From Phycisphaerae bacterium (lineage in GTDB: Bacteria; Planctomycetota; Phycisphaerae; Sedimentisphaerales; UBA12454), in assembly GCA_041652575.1 (NCBI GenBank), contig JBAZHC010000001.1, positions 124,001-188,000 on the forward strand: a stretch of 64,000 bases of DNA. The letters run 5' to 3'. How positions within the stretch are numbered: the first letter of the stretch is position 1; each line of letters begins with the position of its first letter. The translations under genes and the position numbers were made by a program. The notes under the pieces are model-generated. The model was not told where the DNA came from, searched no databases, and worked only from the letters and a program-made list of their open reading frames with translations. Shown here piece after piece: positions 32,301 through 41,817 of this stretch.

Positions 32301-34531
32301 TTTTTAATATCAGCATCATAAGTTTTATACATCGTATTACCTTCGGCGTCAGATATTTGAAGTGCAATGACGTGCTGGCCGGGTTTCAAGTCCGCGATTT
32401 TTATGGTAAAGTTTTCGAAGAGAGTATCAAAAACGTTATCGTCAGGCAGGACGGAAATCCAGTCTTCATTGCTGTCAACGGTATAACTTACGCTTCCGAC
32501 TACGCTTAATTCATCGGTAACTTTCATAGTAAGAATCGCTGAATTGGCGAATGTCTGAAGCTGATGTTTTTCAATTACAGGGGCGGTATTGTCGATTGTT
32601 ACCGGCTCGCTTATTCTTGAGCCTGTCAGTTTCGTGTCCTGATTATTACTCAGTTCATCGGAAGCGGTAACCCTGATTTCATAAATGCCGTCCTCAACAG
32701 TTTTGCTGTTCCAGTCAAAACCTGGTTTATCAAGTTTATCTGTCAGTTTAATCCAGCCGGTGCGTCCCTTTTTCCTGAAATCGATTTCGAATAAGAGCTT
32801 GTCGTCATTGTCATCGGTGGCTTTGAATTCGATTTTGCGCATGCCGGGAGTTGGGTTTTTGTCATCTGCCCTGACTGCGGTAATTTCCATTACTCTCGGC
32901 GCCAGGTTCGGTACGACGAAAGCAGCGGCTATTCCGCGGACGACGGGAGCAGCAGCGTTTGTGCCGTTTAAAATCAATTTATACTGGCAGAACCGGCCGA
33001 GCGGGACGGCCAAATCAACAGGCTCGACTATCTTAACCGGCGGAGTCCATGGAGAAAAAGTCGGGTCGTTTATGTCTTCCACGTTTCCGCTTCTGGCACT
33101 TAATAAAATTTTCGTACCGTCTGGAATATCGGCTTCAATCTGGAGCTTTCCCCATTGGGCTGGCTGACTGGCGTCAATCAGGCCGGATTCGTAGTCACCT
33201 TCCATGGCAAAAGTCGATTTGAGCATTACGAGTTTGGGCGGATTCGCGGTAGAAAAAATTATATCTTTTCCGAATTTTCTGATGTCGGTTATCTGCGAAG
33301 ACATCTTGTCTTCGTAAACCATCGTTTCGGTTTCAGTTTTTGGATTGATGCTGAACAGTTGCGCCTTATTGCCTGTGCCGAGCAGAATCTGGTCGTCCTG
33401 CATATACATCGTAAAAAAGACGGCTGTTTCGCTGAAGATATCGGTTACAAAACCGTTAGGGTCGATTTTATAGATATGACTTTCTGTGCCTGACGATTTG
33501 CCCCTTGCAAGTTCTGTCGGTATCGGCTTCTGGGCCGGCTGGTCGTCCTGCGGCGAGTTGGCAATCTCGAGCGATGTGCCCTGGTTGGCGGCTGAATCTG
33601 AATCTGGCGATTCTTCGGATTCCCGGCTTTCAGGTTGTCCGAGGGCAAGAGGCCTCTTTTGTTCTGAACGGCCCTTAAGCTGAGCTTTTATCGATTTGTA
33701 AGAAGTGGCTGCGGCATACAGATTTCCGCTGTTATCGAAAAGCAGGTCGGTAATTTCGTTTTCATCACTGTCGTAGAGTATCGAAGCGGTTTTCTTTTCA
33801 ATGCTGATTTTGTAAACCAGACCTCTCGTATCAGTGCCGGCGTAAATGAAGCCATCTTTTCCTGTGACGAGGCACATTACATTTTTGTCCTGGCAGGTGT
33901 AAATAAGCTGCGGATTGCGGCATTTATTATCGAGTTTCCAGATTTGACCCCTGGGGCCTGTTCCGAGAAAGATATTGCCGGACTTATCGAGTATGATGGC
34001 GAAAATATACGAAGCCTGATTAGGCTCGAAAATGGTTTCAACTTTTTTTCCGTCGTAACGCAGCAGATAGCACTTATCGCCGCTTATGCCGGCGAGAAGA
34101 TTTCCGCCGGAATCGAGGGCCAGTCTGAAGACGTGCTCATTGGCCAGATGTTTTCTCATGGGATCGTTTTTGGGGTTATTGGGTTCATTTGTTTCCTTTG
34201 CCTGCTCTTTTTCTTTTTCGGCAGGGTAAATGCAAACGGTTTTGCCGTCTTTGTATTTGTAAATTTGGCCGTTGGGACTTGTGCCGATATATACCGAGCC
34301 GTCGTCTTTGCAGACTATCGAGTTTATCGTCCAGACATCGTTGAAGTCGGCCGCGAGAGTTTGCGAAGCGGCGGCAAGCGAAATCGTTCCGCGGGAACTG
34401 ATGACGGTGTTCTGTATTTTTCCCTTTGAAAAGTCGTCAATAGTTTTTTGCCTGATTATTTTGCTTGTAACGGCAGGGCAGGCGCAGGCGGCGATGAGAA
34501 TAACAAGCACAGGAAACAAATATCTTTTCAT
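32297..34531 (-). CDS. Probable lipoprotein with beta-propeller and Ig-like regions
   Basis: 744 residues. LVILIAACACP at residues about 9-19 is lipobox-like (Cys16). The first two-thirds contain repeated blade-like strands (GTSPNGQIYKYKDGKTV, GTGPRGQIWKLDNK, GTDTRGLVYKIS, GTGNKAQLFSINPKT), typical of NHL/WD-like propellers; the last part holds Ig/fibronectin-like segments. The start is at 34531, where GGAG lies upstream; an ATG 12 bases earlier precedes that site. Function unknown. It is the middle gene of a three-gene operon. Confidence 0.65.
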   Translation of the reverse strand: MKRYLFPVLVILIAACACPAVTSKIIRQKTIDDFSKGKIQNTVISSRGTISLAAASQTLAADFNDVWTINSIVCKDDGSVYIGTSPNGQIYKYKDGKTVCIYPAEKEKEQAKETNEPNNPKNDPMRKHLANEHVFRLALDSGGNLLAGISGDKCYLLRYDGKKVETIFEPNQASYIFAIILDKSGNIFLGTGPRGQIWKLDNKCRNPQLIYTCQDKNVMCLVTGKDGFIYAGTDTRGLVYKISIEKKTASILYDSDENEITDLLFDNSGNLYAAATSYKSIKAQLKGRSEQKRPLALGQPESRESEESPDSDSAANQGTSLEIANSPQDDQPAQKPIPTELARGKSSGTESHIYKIDPNGFVTDIFSETAVFFTMYMQDDQILLGTGNKAQLFSINPKTETETMVYEDKMSSQITDIRKFGKDIIFSTANPPKLVMLKSTFAMEGDYESGLIDASQPAQWGKLQIEADIPDGTKILLSARSGNVEDINDPTFSPWTPPVKIVEPVDLAVPLGRFCQYKLILNGTNAAAPVVRGIAAAFVVPNLAPRVMEITAVRADDKNPTPGMRKIEFKATDDNDDKLLFEIDFRKKGRTGWIKLTDKLDKPGFDWNSKTVEDGIYEIRVTASDELSNNQDTKLTGSRISEPVTIDNTAPVIEKHQLQTFANSAILTMKVTDELSVVGSVSYTVDSNEDWISVLPDDNVFDTLFENFTIKIADLKPGQHVIALQISDAEGNTMYKTYDADIKK

Positions 34532-34549
34532 TTTTTTCTCCATAAGAGT

Positions 34550-36349
34550 CTATTTTTTTTCAACGGTAATTGTAAAACTTCTGGCATCGAGTACGATTGT
34601 GTCAACCGGTATTATCCGGCTGAGCCATTCCGGAGCAGGCTGAGACGACGTCGAGCGTTTATCATTTTTCAGCAGCAATGTTTTTGTCATCGGCAGCTGC
34701 GGCAGTTCTGATTTATCGAGAGTTGTGCCGCCGGCCGGAAGGGCCATTACGAGATAAAGGTCATTTCTTTTTATATTTGCGATGTCGTTGATGACTTTTA
34801 TAAGGTCGGGCATATTTTCCGGCGTGTATTTATAAGACGCAATGCCGGTGATGAATTGTTTATAATCGGAAGCTCCCATCGCTATAAGCTCATATTCGCC
34901 CGGCGGGGTATCGTCAGGTATTTTTATCTGTGTCTTATAGGTTTTGTTGCTCGACAGATACGACTCAAGCGTTATCTGTGCCGTGATTGTCCGGCCGGGC
35001 TCTACCGTTGTACCGGAGACTTCAAAGTTCCATATACGGGAAACAGACGCTTTTGGCAGGATTTCAACTTCGAAGTCAATGGAAGTAATCGCCGGTCTGT
35101 CGTAAGGGTTGTTCAGAATCAAATTAATCGCGCCGATACTGTCGGACAGACATTCTTCAAGGTCAAGAGCACTTGAGAAATTTTCCATATAAATGGTATC
35201 ATAGCCCGAGACGCCGATACGTGTTTTGTATCTTATAGTATGGTCCGCCGGCAGGGCACCAACCATTCTGGCGGTTCCGGCCAGGCAGGTTCCGGCCAGG
35301 AGAGGCGTGAAAGAACGGTGCGAGGCAACCTGACAGTTATAGGTGCGTATTTTTTCATCGTTAAAGCGGTCTATGGTAATGCGCATCGGAATAGTTACAG
35401 CCTTTTTTCCGATTGTTCCGACGACCGCTGACGACTGGTCGGCGTATAAAGCTCCTTTGACGTCGATTGTCTTGCCGAATTTGAATGACCTGACAAGATT
35501 TGCTATAACGGTATGCACATAGCCTGTCGCCATCGGAACATCAATTGCCCCTTCGCCGAGAAAGCTGTGTCCGAATCCGTAAATTTTGTCGCCGGCGACC
35601 TCTGTAACGGTGCCGATAGCGCTAAGTTCGATATCGCCATAGACCAACGGCAGAGAAAGAATACAGCCGGGCTTCATCTGCATATCAGAATATTCGGGAA
35701 ATTTTCCGGAAGCGCCGGCCGATACGGGCATAAAACCGGCAGATTCAAAAATGCCGGCAAAACCTGAAATAGAACTTATCGGCAGCGTCGTCGCTATCGG
35801 ACAAGGAAGCATAGTTATCCCGCCTGCGGCTGAAGATTCCGGATTTTTGAAATTAATTATCTGATTGTAAGCTGTTTTGAGGTCAATCGGTTTTGAGAAA
35901 TCCTGAGCAGACGCAGCAGACGCAGAAGATGTTTTTGTCATCGGCATATCAGTGCCGACTTTCAGCATTTCTTCTATGGGCGTTACGCCGTAGAGCGGGT
36001 CCTTGCTGTATGTCCAGCCGAAGGCGAGAGCGCCGGCCAGTCTGCCGTTTATATATATCGGCGAACCGCTGCAGCCGGCAACGGGGCCTGTGTGGATAAA
36101 TCGTTCATCAGTGCCCATAACGAGAATCGCGTTTTTACCGGGCCGAAGGTTCCTGACGACGTCCACCACTTTAAGGCTGAATTTCTCAATTTCAACGCCT
36201 TTGTAAACCGTAAGGCATACGGCGTCCATACCGGGGGTGATTTCGTCAATGGTTATATATTTTGTTTTGTCTATCTCGGCGGCGCAGAAACAGGGGAGCA
36301 GGGAAATAATGGAGCAAGAAAGTAAGAAAAATAGGTTTTTGTAAAACAT
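34550..36349 (-). CDS. SpoIVB-type (S55) secreted serine peptidase-like protein
   Basis: 599 residues. A signal peptide (LFFLLSCSIISLLPCFCA) is followed by an S55 domain: DEITPGMDAVCLTVYKG, DERFIHTGPVAGCSGSPIYI with the catalytic-position Ser in GCSGSP, and GALAFGWTYSKDPLYGVTPIEEM (quoted in part). SpoIVB cleaves signalling proteins in sporulating firmicutes; planctomycete relatives have unknown targets. No PDZ domain is evident. The C-terminal half is beta-rich. First gene of the operon with the propeller lipoprotein and fumarase. Confidence 0.8.
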   Translation of the reverse strand: MFYKNLFFLLSCSIISLLPCFCAAEIDKTKYITIDEITPGMDAVCLTVYKGVEIEKFSLKVVDVVRNLRPGKNAILVMGTDERFIHTGPVAGCSGSPIYINGRLAGALAFGWTYSKDPLYGVTPIEEMLKVGTDMPMTKTSSASAASAQDFSKPIDLKTAYNQIINFKNPESSAAGGITMLPCPIATTLPISSISGFAGIFESAGFMPVSAGASGKFPEYSDMQMKPGCILSLPLVYGDIELSAIGTVTEVAGDKIYGFGHSFLGEGAIDVPMATGYVHTVIANLVRSFKFGKTIDVKGALYADQSSAVVGTIGKKAVTIPMRITIDRFNDEKIRTYNCQVASHRSFTPLLAGTCLAGTARMVGALPADHTIRYKTRIGVSGYDTIYMENFSSALDLEECLSDSIGAINLILNNPYDRPAITSIDFEVEILPKASVSRIWNFEVSGTTVEPGRTITAQITLESYLSSNKTYKTQIKIPDDTPPGEYELIAMGASDYKQFITGIASYKYTPENMPDLIKVINDIANIKRNDLYLVMALPAGGTTLDKSELPQLPMTKTLLLKNDKRSTSSQPAPEWLSRIIPVDTIVLDARSFTITVEKK

Positions 36350-36417
36350 CGGTTTTTTCCTGTTTTTTTTAATATAAATTCATAAACAGGCTGAATTTTA
36401 GTGTCGTAAAAGAGATA

Positions 36418-36445
36418 TTGCAAGCCTAAAGGTAAATGATATAAT
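36418..36445 (+). promoter_or_regulatory. Putative promoter of the YfgM-like/RluA unit
   Basis: TTGCAA (36418-36423), a 16-base spacer and TATAAT (36440-36445) with TGA just before it, about 45 bases before the gene start, in the divergent region after the S55 peptidase gene. Confidence 0.6.
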
Positions 36446-36492
36446 ACCTATCTTTGGTAATTTAAATATTGGCTAAATAATGAGGTAAAACG

Positions 36493-37302
36493 ATGAAATC
36501 AGAACGCCGTCACGAATTGGCGACCAACGAACTGGCAGACTGGATTGCGAATTTTCCGCAGTGGTATAAAGAAAACCTGACAACGATAGTTGTAGGTGCG
36601 ATTGTAGTTGTCGCTCTTATCGCATACACAATCTTCTTTTATCACAGAGAAACCCGTGTCCTTGACCAGAAAGAGTCGCAAACTACGGCGATGCTCGACC
36701 AGCTTCGCTGGCAGAAGCAGACAATATTGCAGGGAAAACAGCAGGGTCTGGGAGTTTCGGACATTTTCCTGAACACGGCCAGCGGTCTTGAGAACGCTGC
36801 CGCTGAAGTACAAAACGACGTTCTGTCGGCTCTTGCAATGATTAAAAGAGCCGAGGCCCTTCGAACCGAACTTCACTACAGGCTCCAGGTGGCTGAGCCG
36901 GACGTTCAGAAATATCAGATCGGGCAGGCCATGAAAATTTACGAAGAAGCACTGGTAAAGGCAAAGGCCGATGCGACAGTATCAGCAATGGCGGAATACG
37001 GCATTGCCCTGTGCCTTGAGGATATGGGAGAATTCGCAGGGGCCAGGGGACTTTACAGCAAAATCGCACAGGCTCCAGAATACAAAGGTACTTTGTATTC
37101 GGCAAGGGCACAGCTTCGCGCCGATACATTGAGCGACAATGAGGGAAAGGTCGTTTTTGTAAAGTCTGAAAAGCCTGAACCGGGCCAAGCCGAGACCAAG
37201 CCGGTTGAAAGACTCCCCGCAGGGAAACTTAGCCTGGAAGCGCCGATAGCGGATAACAATTTGATATCCGGCAATAAATCCGATTCCAATTTGGCTCGAT
37301 AA
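36493..37302 (+). CDS. YfgM-like single-pass membrane protein with TPR region
   Basis: 269 residues. After MKSERRHELATNELADWI comes one membrane helix (TIVVGAIVVVALIAYTIFF) and a helical repeat region (AMKIYEEALVKAK...YGIALCLEDMGEFAGARGLYSKIA, quoted in part) that resembles YfgM/TPR_21 proteins, which act at the envelope near protein-export machinery. The tail is low-complexity. This N-terminal pattern is familiar from planctomycetes. Six bases separate it from the pseudouridine synthase gene. Confidence 0.65.
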   Translation: MKSERRHELATNELADWIANFPQWYKENLTTIVVGAIVVVALIAYTIFFYHRETRVLDQKESQTTAMLDQLRWQKQTILQGKQQGLGVSDIFLNTASGLENAAAEVQNDVLSALAMIKRAEALRTELHYRLQVAEPDVQKYQIGQAMKIYEEALVKAKADATVSAMAEYGIALCLEDMGEFAGARGLYSKIAQAPEYKGTLYSARAQLRADTLSDNEGKVVFVKSEKPEPGQAETKPVERLPAGKLSLEAPIADNNLISGNKSDSNLAR

Positions 37303-37308
37303 CCTGCG

Positions 37309-38355
37309 ATGAGTGAAGATGAGCTCATCATCGAGCCGGAGAATTTAGACGAGCAAAACGGTCAGAGTTCATCCGCCGAACCCGAAGGCGCCGAACATCT
37401 TGCCCTTCGTGTAGGAACCAACATAACACATCGGAGACTGGATAAGTATCTTCAGGGCAGATTAAGCAATTTCAGCAGAACCACTCTTCAGAAACTCATA
37501 AACGAGCAGGCGGTAACAATCAACCAAAAGTCTGTAAAGCCCAGCACGAAAATTTCGCCGGGCGATATCGTGGATGTAATTCTGCCGCCCCCGCCCGCCA
37601 AGGAATATATTCCTGAAGATATTCCGCTTAATATTATTTATGAAGACGACGATATACTTGTCATCAACAAGCAGGCCAACCTGATTGTTCATCCTGCAAG
37701 AGGTTACAAAACAGGTACGCTTATCAACGCGCTGGCGTTTCATTCGAAGAAACTTTCAAAAGGCAGCGAGGATTTCCGGCCGGGAATAGTTCACAGGCTC
37801 GACCGCAACACAACAGGCGTTCTTGTTATCGCCAAGAACGAGACGGCACACTGGCGGCTTGCCAAGCAGTTCGAAAAGAGAAAAACAAAAAAGTATTATC
37901 TTGCGATTGTGCACGGCACGCCCGACCTTACGGCCGACTGTATTAATAAGCCTATGGCGGTTCATCCGATAGCACATGAAAAGTTCACCGTTCGGCCGGA
38001 CGGCAAGGAAGCCGTAACGTTTTATGAAGTCATTGAAAAATTCAGGGGCTATTCGCTGCTGAAAGTAAATATCAAAACAGGCAGGACGCACCAGATACGC
38101 GTTCATATGTTGTATATCAAACATCCGATAATCGGAGATGAAATGTACGGCGGGAAAATTATTTACCGCTGGCAGATAGAGGACAGGGAGGCTCAGCCTG
38201 AAGAACCGCTGCTGGCAAGGCCCGCTCTTCACGCATGGCAGATTGAAATCACGCATCCTCAAACGAACCAGCAGATGAAGTTCGAGGCGCCGGTTCCCGA
38301 TGATATGCTGCAAATGCTCGATGAACTGAGGAAATACAGAAAAATAAAAGAGTAA
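37309..38355 (+). CDS. RluA/RluD-family RNA pseudouridine synthase
   Basis: 348 residues. An S4 RNA-binding domain (RLDKYLQGRLSNFSRTTLQKLI, quoted in part; residues 40-95) precedes the catalytic domain with GIVHRLDRNTTGVLVIAK, whose Asp is the nucleophile, and GRTHQIRVHMLYI. RluD-type members modify 23S rRNA, but the target is not fixed by sequence. No ribosome site is evident; translation is probably coupled to the preceding gene. A 34-bp palindrome spans the stop codon. Confidence 0.92.
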   Translation: MSEDELIIEPENLDEQNGQSSSAEPEGAEHLALRVGTNITHRRLDKYLQGRLSNFSRTTLQKLINEQAVTINQKSVKPSTKISPGDIVDVILPPPPAKEYIPEDIPLNIIYEDDDILVINKQANLIVHPARGYKTGTLINALAFHSKKLSKGSEDFRPGIVHRLDRNTTGVLVIAKNETAHWRLAKQFEKRKTKKYYLAIVHGTPDLTADCINKPMAVHPIAHEKFTVRPDGKEAVTFYEVIEKFRGYSLLKVNIKTGRTHQIRVHMLYIKHPIIGDEMYGGKIIYRWQIEDREAQPEEPLLARPALHAWQIEITHPQTNQQMKFEAPVPDDMLQMLDELRKYRKIKE

Positions 38356-38380
38356 ATTCGTTCGAACGAATTTACTCTTT
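38347..38380. terminator. Perfect 34-bp palindrome spanning the synthase stop codon
   Basis: Starts AAAGAGTAAATTCGTTC and continues as its exact reverse complement. It includes the TAA stop at 38353-38355 and ends in TTTACTCTTT. It sits between convergent genes and can terminate in both directions. Confidence 0.75.
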
Positions 38381-38408
38381 CCAATTTAATCTTTCCGTAA
38401 CGTTGGCT

Positions 38409-39092
38409 TTATTCTTCCGGCAGTTTCGCAAGGTCCACATCCGAACCTGCAATCATAAGAGAATCGCCTTCATAAATGACGGTATCGGGAAGCGGAACGT
38501 TTATTATTTCGCCCTCATCTTTTTTGTCTCCGGTTTTTACGCCCCGTTTTATCGAAACAAGGTTAATCCGGTATTTCTGGCGAAGCTGCAAATCAAGCAC
38601 GGTTTTTTCGTGGAAACTCGCTGGCGCGATTACGCTCGCAATCGAATAGCCGGGCGCGAAATCTATCTTTTCGTTTATCTGCGGTGCGATAAGCTTATAC
38701 GCCCATTTCTGAGCAGATTCGATTTCAGGATAAATTACTTCGGTAGCGCCTATTTTAGCAAGGACCTGGCCCTGAATAAGACTTTCGGCCCGTGCGTAAA
38801 CCAGCGGCACTCCGAGCGCTTTCAGATTGGCAACGGTCAGAATAGAAGATTCGAAGCTGCGGCCGCCCTGACCTATTCCGACAATCGCGACATCAACCTT
38901 GTCGACACCGGCTGCGCGGAGAGCATCCTCATCCGTACTGTCGAGCCTGACGGCATGTGTAACTTCGTCGCGAACCTGGTCGATTATTTCACGATTCTGG
39001 TCGATTGAAATTACTTCTGCCTCGCTTATGGTAAGAGCAATGGCGAGTTTACGGCCGAATCTGCCAAGACCTATTACTGCAAACTTTTTCAT
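38409..39092 (-). CDS. TrkA/KtrA-type potassium uptake regulator
   Basis: 227 residues. An N-terminal RCK domain (FAVIGLGRFGRKLAIALT; VISIDQNREII) binds nucleotide, and a TrkA-C domain follows (SIKRGVKTG...YEGDSLMIAGSD). It is the cytosolic regulatory ring of a K+ uptake system and pairs with the TrkH-like gene 40 bases upstream. Confidence 0.93.
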   Translation of the reverse strand: MKKFAVIGLGRFGRKLAIALTISEAEVISIDQNREIIDQVRDEVTHAVRLDSTDEDALRAAGVDKVDVAIVGIGQGGRSFESSILTVANLKALGVPLVYARAESLIQGQVLAKIGATEVIYPEIESAQKWAYKLIAPQINEKIDFAPGYSIASVIAPASFHEKTVLDLQLRQKYRINLVSIKRGVKTGDKKDEGEIINVPLPDTVIYEGDSLMIAGSDVDLAKLPEE

Positions 39093-39132
39093 ATTTTTCT
39101 CCTTTGGGCATAAGAGCCAAACAGGGATAAAT

Positions 39133-40869
39133 TTATCCTACTACCAGCGATTCCGTCGGATAATTATAACGGGCCGGTTTTATATTAAAAGTCAGGGTGG
39201 CAAGCAACGTAAGCGCGCCAAGCCTGCCTATCAGCATTGTAATAATGATAATTATTTTCCCGGCAGTTGTCAAAGACGCTGTAATCCCGCAGCTAAGCCC
39301 CACAGTTCCGAGAGCGGATACAGTTTCAAAGAATATGGCGGAAGTTTCGAAATTGCTGTGCCTTTCAGTTATCGTCAGCAGAAAGGCGGAAGTGAAAAAC
39401 AAGACCGTAAAAAGCAATATGACGGTAAGGGCCTTTCCGACCATTACGAGGGGCACGCAGCGTTTGAAGATTTCCACTTCGTTTCTTTTTCGTATAGTTG
39501 CGTAAACGGCCATAATAATTACGGCGAGGGTAACGGTTTTAATACCGCCGGCGGTTGAAGCGGGAGAGCCGCCGATGAACATAAGTATCATCAAAACCAT
39601 TTTCGCAGGCGTGGAAAGTGCTTTGATTTCAATGGTGTTAAAACCTGCCGTCCTGGCGGTGACAGACTGAAAGAACGCGTCGCCGAGTTCTATTTTGTGA
39701 TTGCCGGTGTTGTTCTGGATGATGAGAAGTCCCGCGGTGCCGGCAAGAATGAGTATCAGGCTTACTGCCAGAACTATTTTCGTCTGGAGATGAATTCTGA
39801 CGGGAGTTTTAAAATGGCGTTTCTTATAAGGGCGGAATCTGTTTAAAATAAATCTGATTCTGTCGACCAAAACGTTTGTGAGATTATAGAGTACTCCGAA
39901 ACCGAGGCCGCCGATTATTATCATCGGGCAGATGACCGAATAAATTCGCCAATCCGTTTTGTAGCTTATAAGGCTGTCGGAAAACAGGCCGAGGCCCGCG
40001 TTGCAAAAGGCGCTGATGGAATGAAATATAGAACAGAACCATTGGCTGTGGATGTGACCGGCCATCGGAGCGGAGGCGTCCCACATATTATACAAAAGCA
40101 AAGCGCCCAGGCCTTCTATCGCAACGACGGTTATGAAGATAAAAGCTATAATATGCGATATTTTGCTGACAGTCTGTGTGCTTAAGAGGTCCTGCATCGC
40201 GACGGATTGTCTGACATTGAGCGCCTGGCCGAAAAGCAGGCTGAAGACCGCGCCGAAAATTACGATGCCCAAACCTCCGAGCTGGACGAGCACGAGAATT
40301 ACAGTCTGACCGACGACCGAGAAATCTGTTCCAATATCTCTTACTGTAAGACCTGTTACGCAGGTTGCGCTTGTTGCGGTGAACAGGGCGTCTACGAAGC
40401 TTACAGGTCGGATGAGATAACTTCTCGGCAGCATCAGAAGGACGGAGCCTGTAAAAATAATCGCTATGAAAGAGCCGGCAAAAGTCAGGGCAGGGCTTTT
40501 GCCTGAGGCGGCAAGGTCAACCATGGTTCTGCATACTTTTGTGATAATCTGCAGCAGCAGATAAACACCCAGTGCCCATAGAGCGCCGGCCGAGTAGTAA
40601 AGTATCACCAGCAGAATGATAAATATAAATTCAAACCAGAAAAAAATCAGGTAGTCTTTTTTGGAACGGGAGTTGAAGAACCTTACCAGTTTTTCTGCGA
40701 TGAAAAAAATTACGGCGGCAACGAGTATCAGATACATCTGCCTGTCAAAGAGTATCTGCCTGAAGAATCCCAGCTGCAATAAAGCCGTTGCAACAACAAC
40801 TGTAGTTACAGCAACGTTGGCAAATATAAGATACCGTTCGAGCTTTTTATTTTTATAAATGATATTCAT
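39133..40869 (-). CDS. TrkH/KtrB-type potassium transporter subunit
   Basis: 578 residues, about ten membrane helices. The four pore loops contain selectivity-filter glycines: TATSATCVTGLTV, HSISAFCNAGLGLF, FQSVTARTAGFNT and FETVSALGTVGLSCG. The extra N-terminal 100 residues with three to four helices are longer than in KtrB. It moves K+ across the cytoplasmic membrane together with the TrkA-like ring. Confidence 0.93.
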   Translation of the reverse strand: MNIIYKNKKLERYLIFANVAVTTVVVATALLQLGFFRQILFDRQMYLILVAAVIFFIAEKLVRFFNSRSKKDYLIFFWFEFIFIILLVILYYSAGALWALGVYLLLQIITKVCRTMVDLAASGKSPALTFAGSFIAIIFTGSVLLMLPRSYLIRPVSFVDALFTATSATCVTGLTVRDIGTDFSVVGQTVILVLVQLGGLGIVIFGAVFSLLFGQALNVRQSVAMQDLLSTQTVSKISHIIAFIFITVVAIEGLGALLLYNMWDASAPMAGHIHSQWFCSIFHSISAFCNAGLGLFSDSLISYKTDWRIYSVICPMIIIGGLGFGVLYNLTNVLVDRIRFILNRFRPYKKRHFKTPVRIHLQTKIVLAVSLILILAGTAGLLIIQNNTGNHKIELGDAFFQSVTARTAGFNTIEIKALSTPAKMVLMILMFIGGSPASTAGGIKTVTLAVIIMAVYATIRKRNEVEIFKRCVPLVMVGKALTVILLFTVLFFTSAFLLTITERHSNFETSAIFFETVSALGTVGLSCGITASLTTAGKIIIIITMLIGRLGALTLLATLTFNIKPARYNYPTESLVVG

Positions 40870-41008
40870 AGCAAAACTAAATTTTATGGTGTAATTACCC
40901 TAAAATCCAGAAGATTTATATCCTGTTATCGATTTATAACTCCAAATCAACACAGTGGTTGCGAAATTATGTGTATGTTTATTTAAGGTGATTTTGCCCA
41001 AATTCAAT

Positions 41009-41037
41009 AAAAAAGCCGCACCTTTCAGGGGTGCGGC
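41009..41037 (-). terminator. Terminator ending the PEP-CTERM array
   Basis: GCCGCACC-tttcag-ish loop-GGTGCGGC with a T-run on the minus strand. It ends the unit of the 42519 and 41774 genes. The bases between the TrkH start and here (40870-41008) hold nothing recognisable. Confidence 0.85.
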
Positions 41038-41087
41038 CAGTTCTAACGGTGTGCTGTAATAGCTGTAACACCTTTTAAATAAAGTGG

Positions 41088-41774
41088 TTAAGCAGCAACA
41101 GCATCTGACGCTTGATTATTTTTTATCTTTTTTCTTATAAATGTCAATGAGCCTATCACCAGCATGAAAATTGTCGCCGGTTCCGGAATTTCAATCGAAA
41201 GATACGGTGCGTAATTGCCGCCTGAATATTCCTTCGTGACAAATCTCGAATCATTGCCGCCATTGCCCAGAGCGTATAACATAACCGTTAAATAATTATC
41301 CGACAAATCAGCCTGATAGCTCCATGTAGATAGAGTAAAGCTTACCCATTGATTTGCGATATTAGACCAACTGCCGGCAGCAGCTATTGTAGAATCATTT
41401 ATCGGCCTTGTGCTATAAACAACCGTTTCTTCTTCCCAGTTATCATCTGCGTGATAAATGCCGGGAGAAGAATCAGAGCCGTTTGAATTTACATAAAGAT
41501 TCAGGCTGGCCGATGTAATTACCGCATTGTCCTGCAAAGAGGAAAGGTCAAACTTGACATAAGAGATGTACTGATAACTTCCGGTAGACCATGAGTAATT
41601 GTCCGAGTGCGTTTCAATTCCCAAACCATCGCTCCAATATCGCTCATTGACCTGCGGCCAATTCCACGTCCACCCAACCCACGCGTCGTCGCAGCTGGAG
41701 ATATTTACAGTGGTTGCCTGAACTAAATTCGATAACAAACAGACAGGGATTAACACTAACAACAACTTCTTCAT
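41088..41774 (-). CDS. PEP-CTERM protein, DNRLRE-type domain
   Basis: 228 residues: signal peptide (LLLVLIPVCLLSNLVQA), a body with DDAWVGW, YVKFDLSSLQDNAVITSASL and WEEETVVYSTRP (the DNRLRE/carbohydrate-associated surface domain pattern), then the sorting tag IPEPATIFMLVIGSLTFIRKK. The tag should be processed by an exosortase not found in this window. A 13-residue tail beyond the basic cluster is unusual. Last gene of the unit that begins at 42519. Confidence 0.85.
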   Translation of the reverse strand: MKKLLLVLIPVCLLSNLVQATTVNISSCDDAWVGWTWNWPQVNERYWSDGLGIETHSDNYSWSTGSYQYISYVKFDLSSLQDNAVITSASLNLYVNSNGSDSSPGIYHADDNWEEETVVYSTRPINDSTIAAAGSWSNIANQWVSFTLSTWSYQADLSDNYLTVMLYALGNGGNDSRFVTKEYSGGNYAPYLSIEIPEPATIFMLVIGSLTFIRKKIKNNQASDAVAA

Positions 41775-41817
41775 GCCTCTACTCCTAAAATAAGATTATT
41801 TGTTTATAGAACGATGA

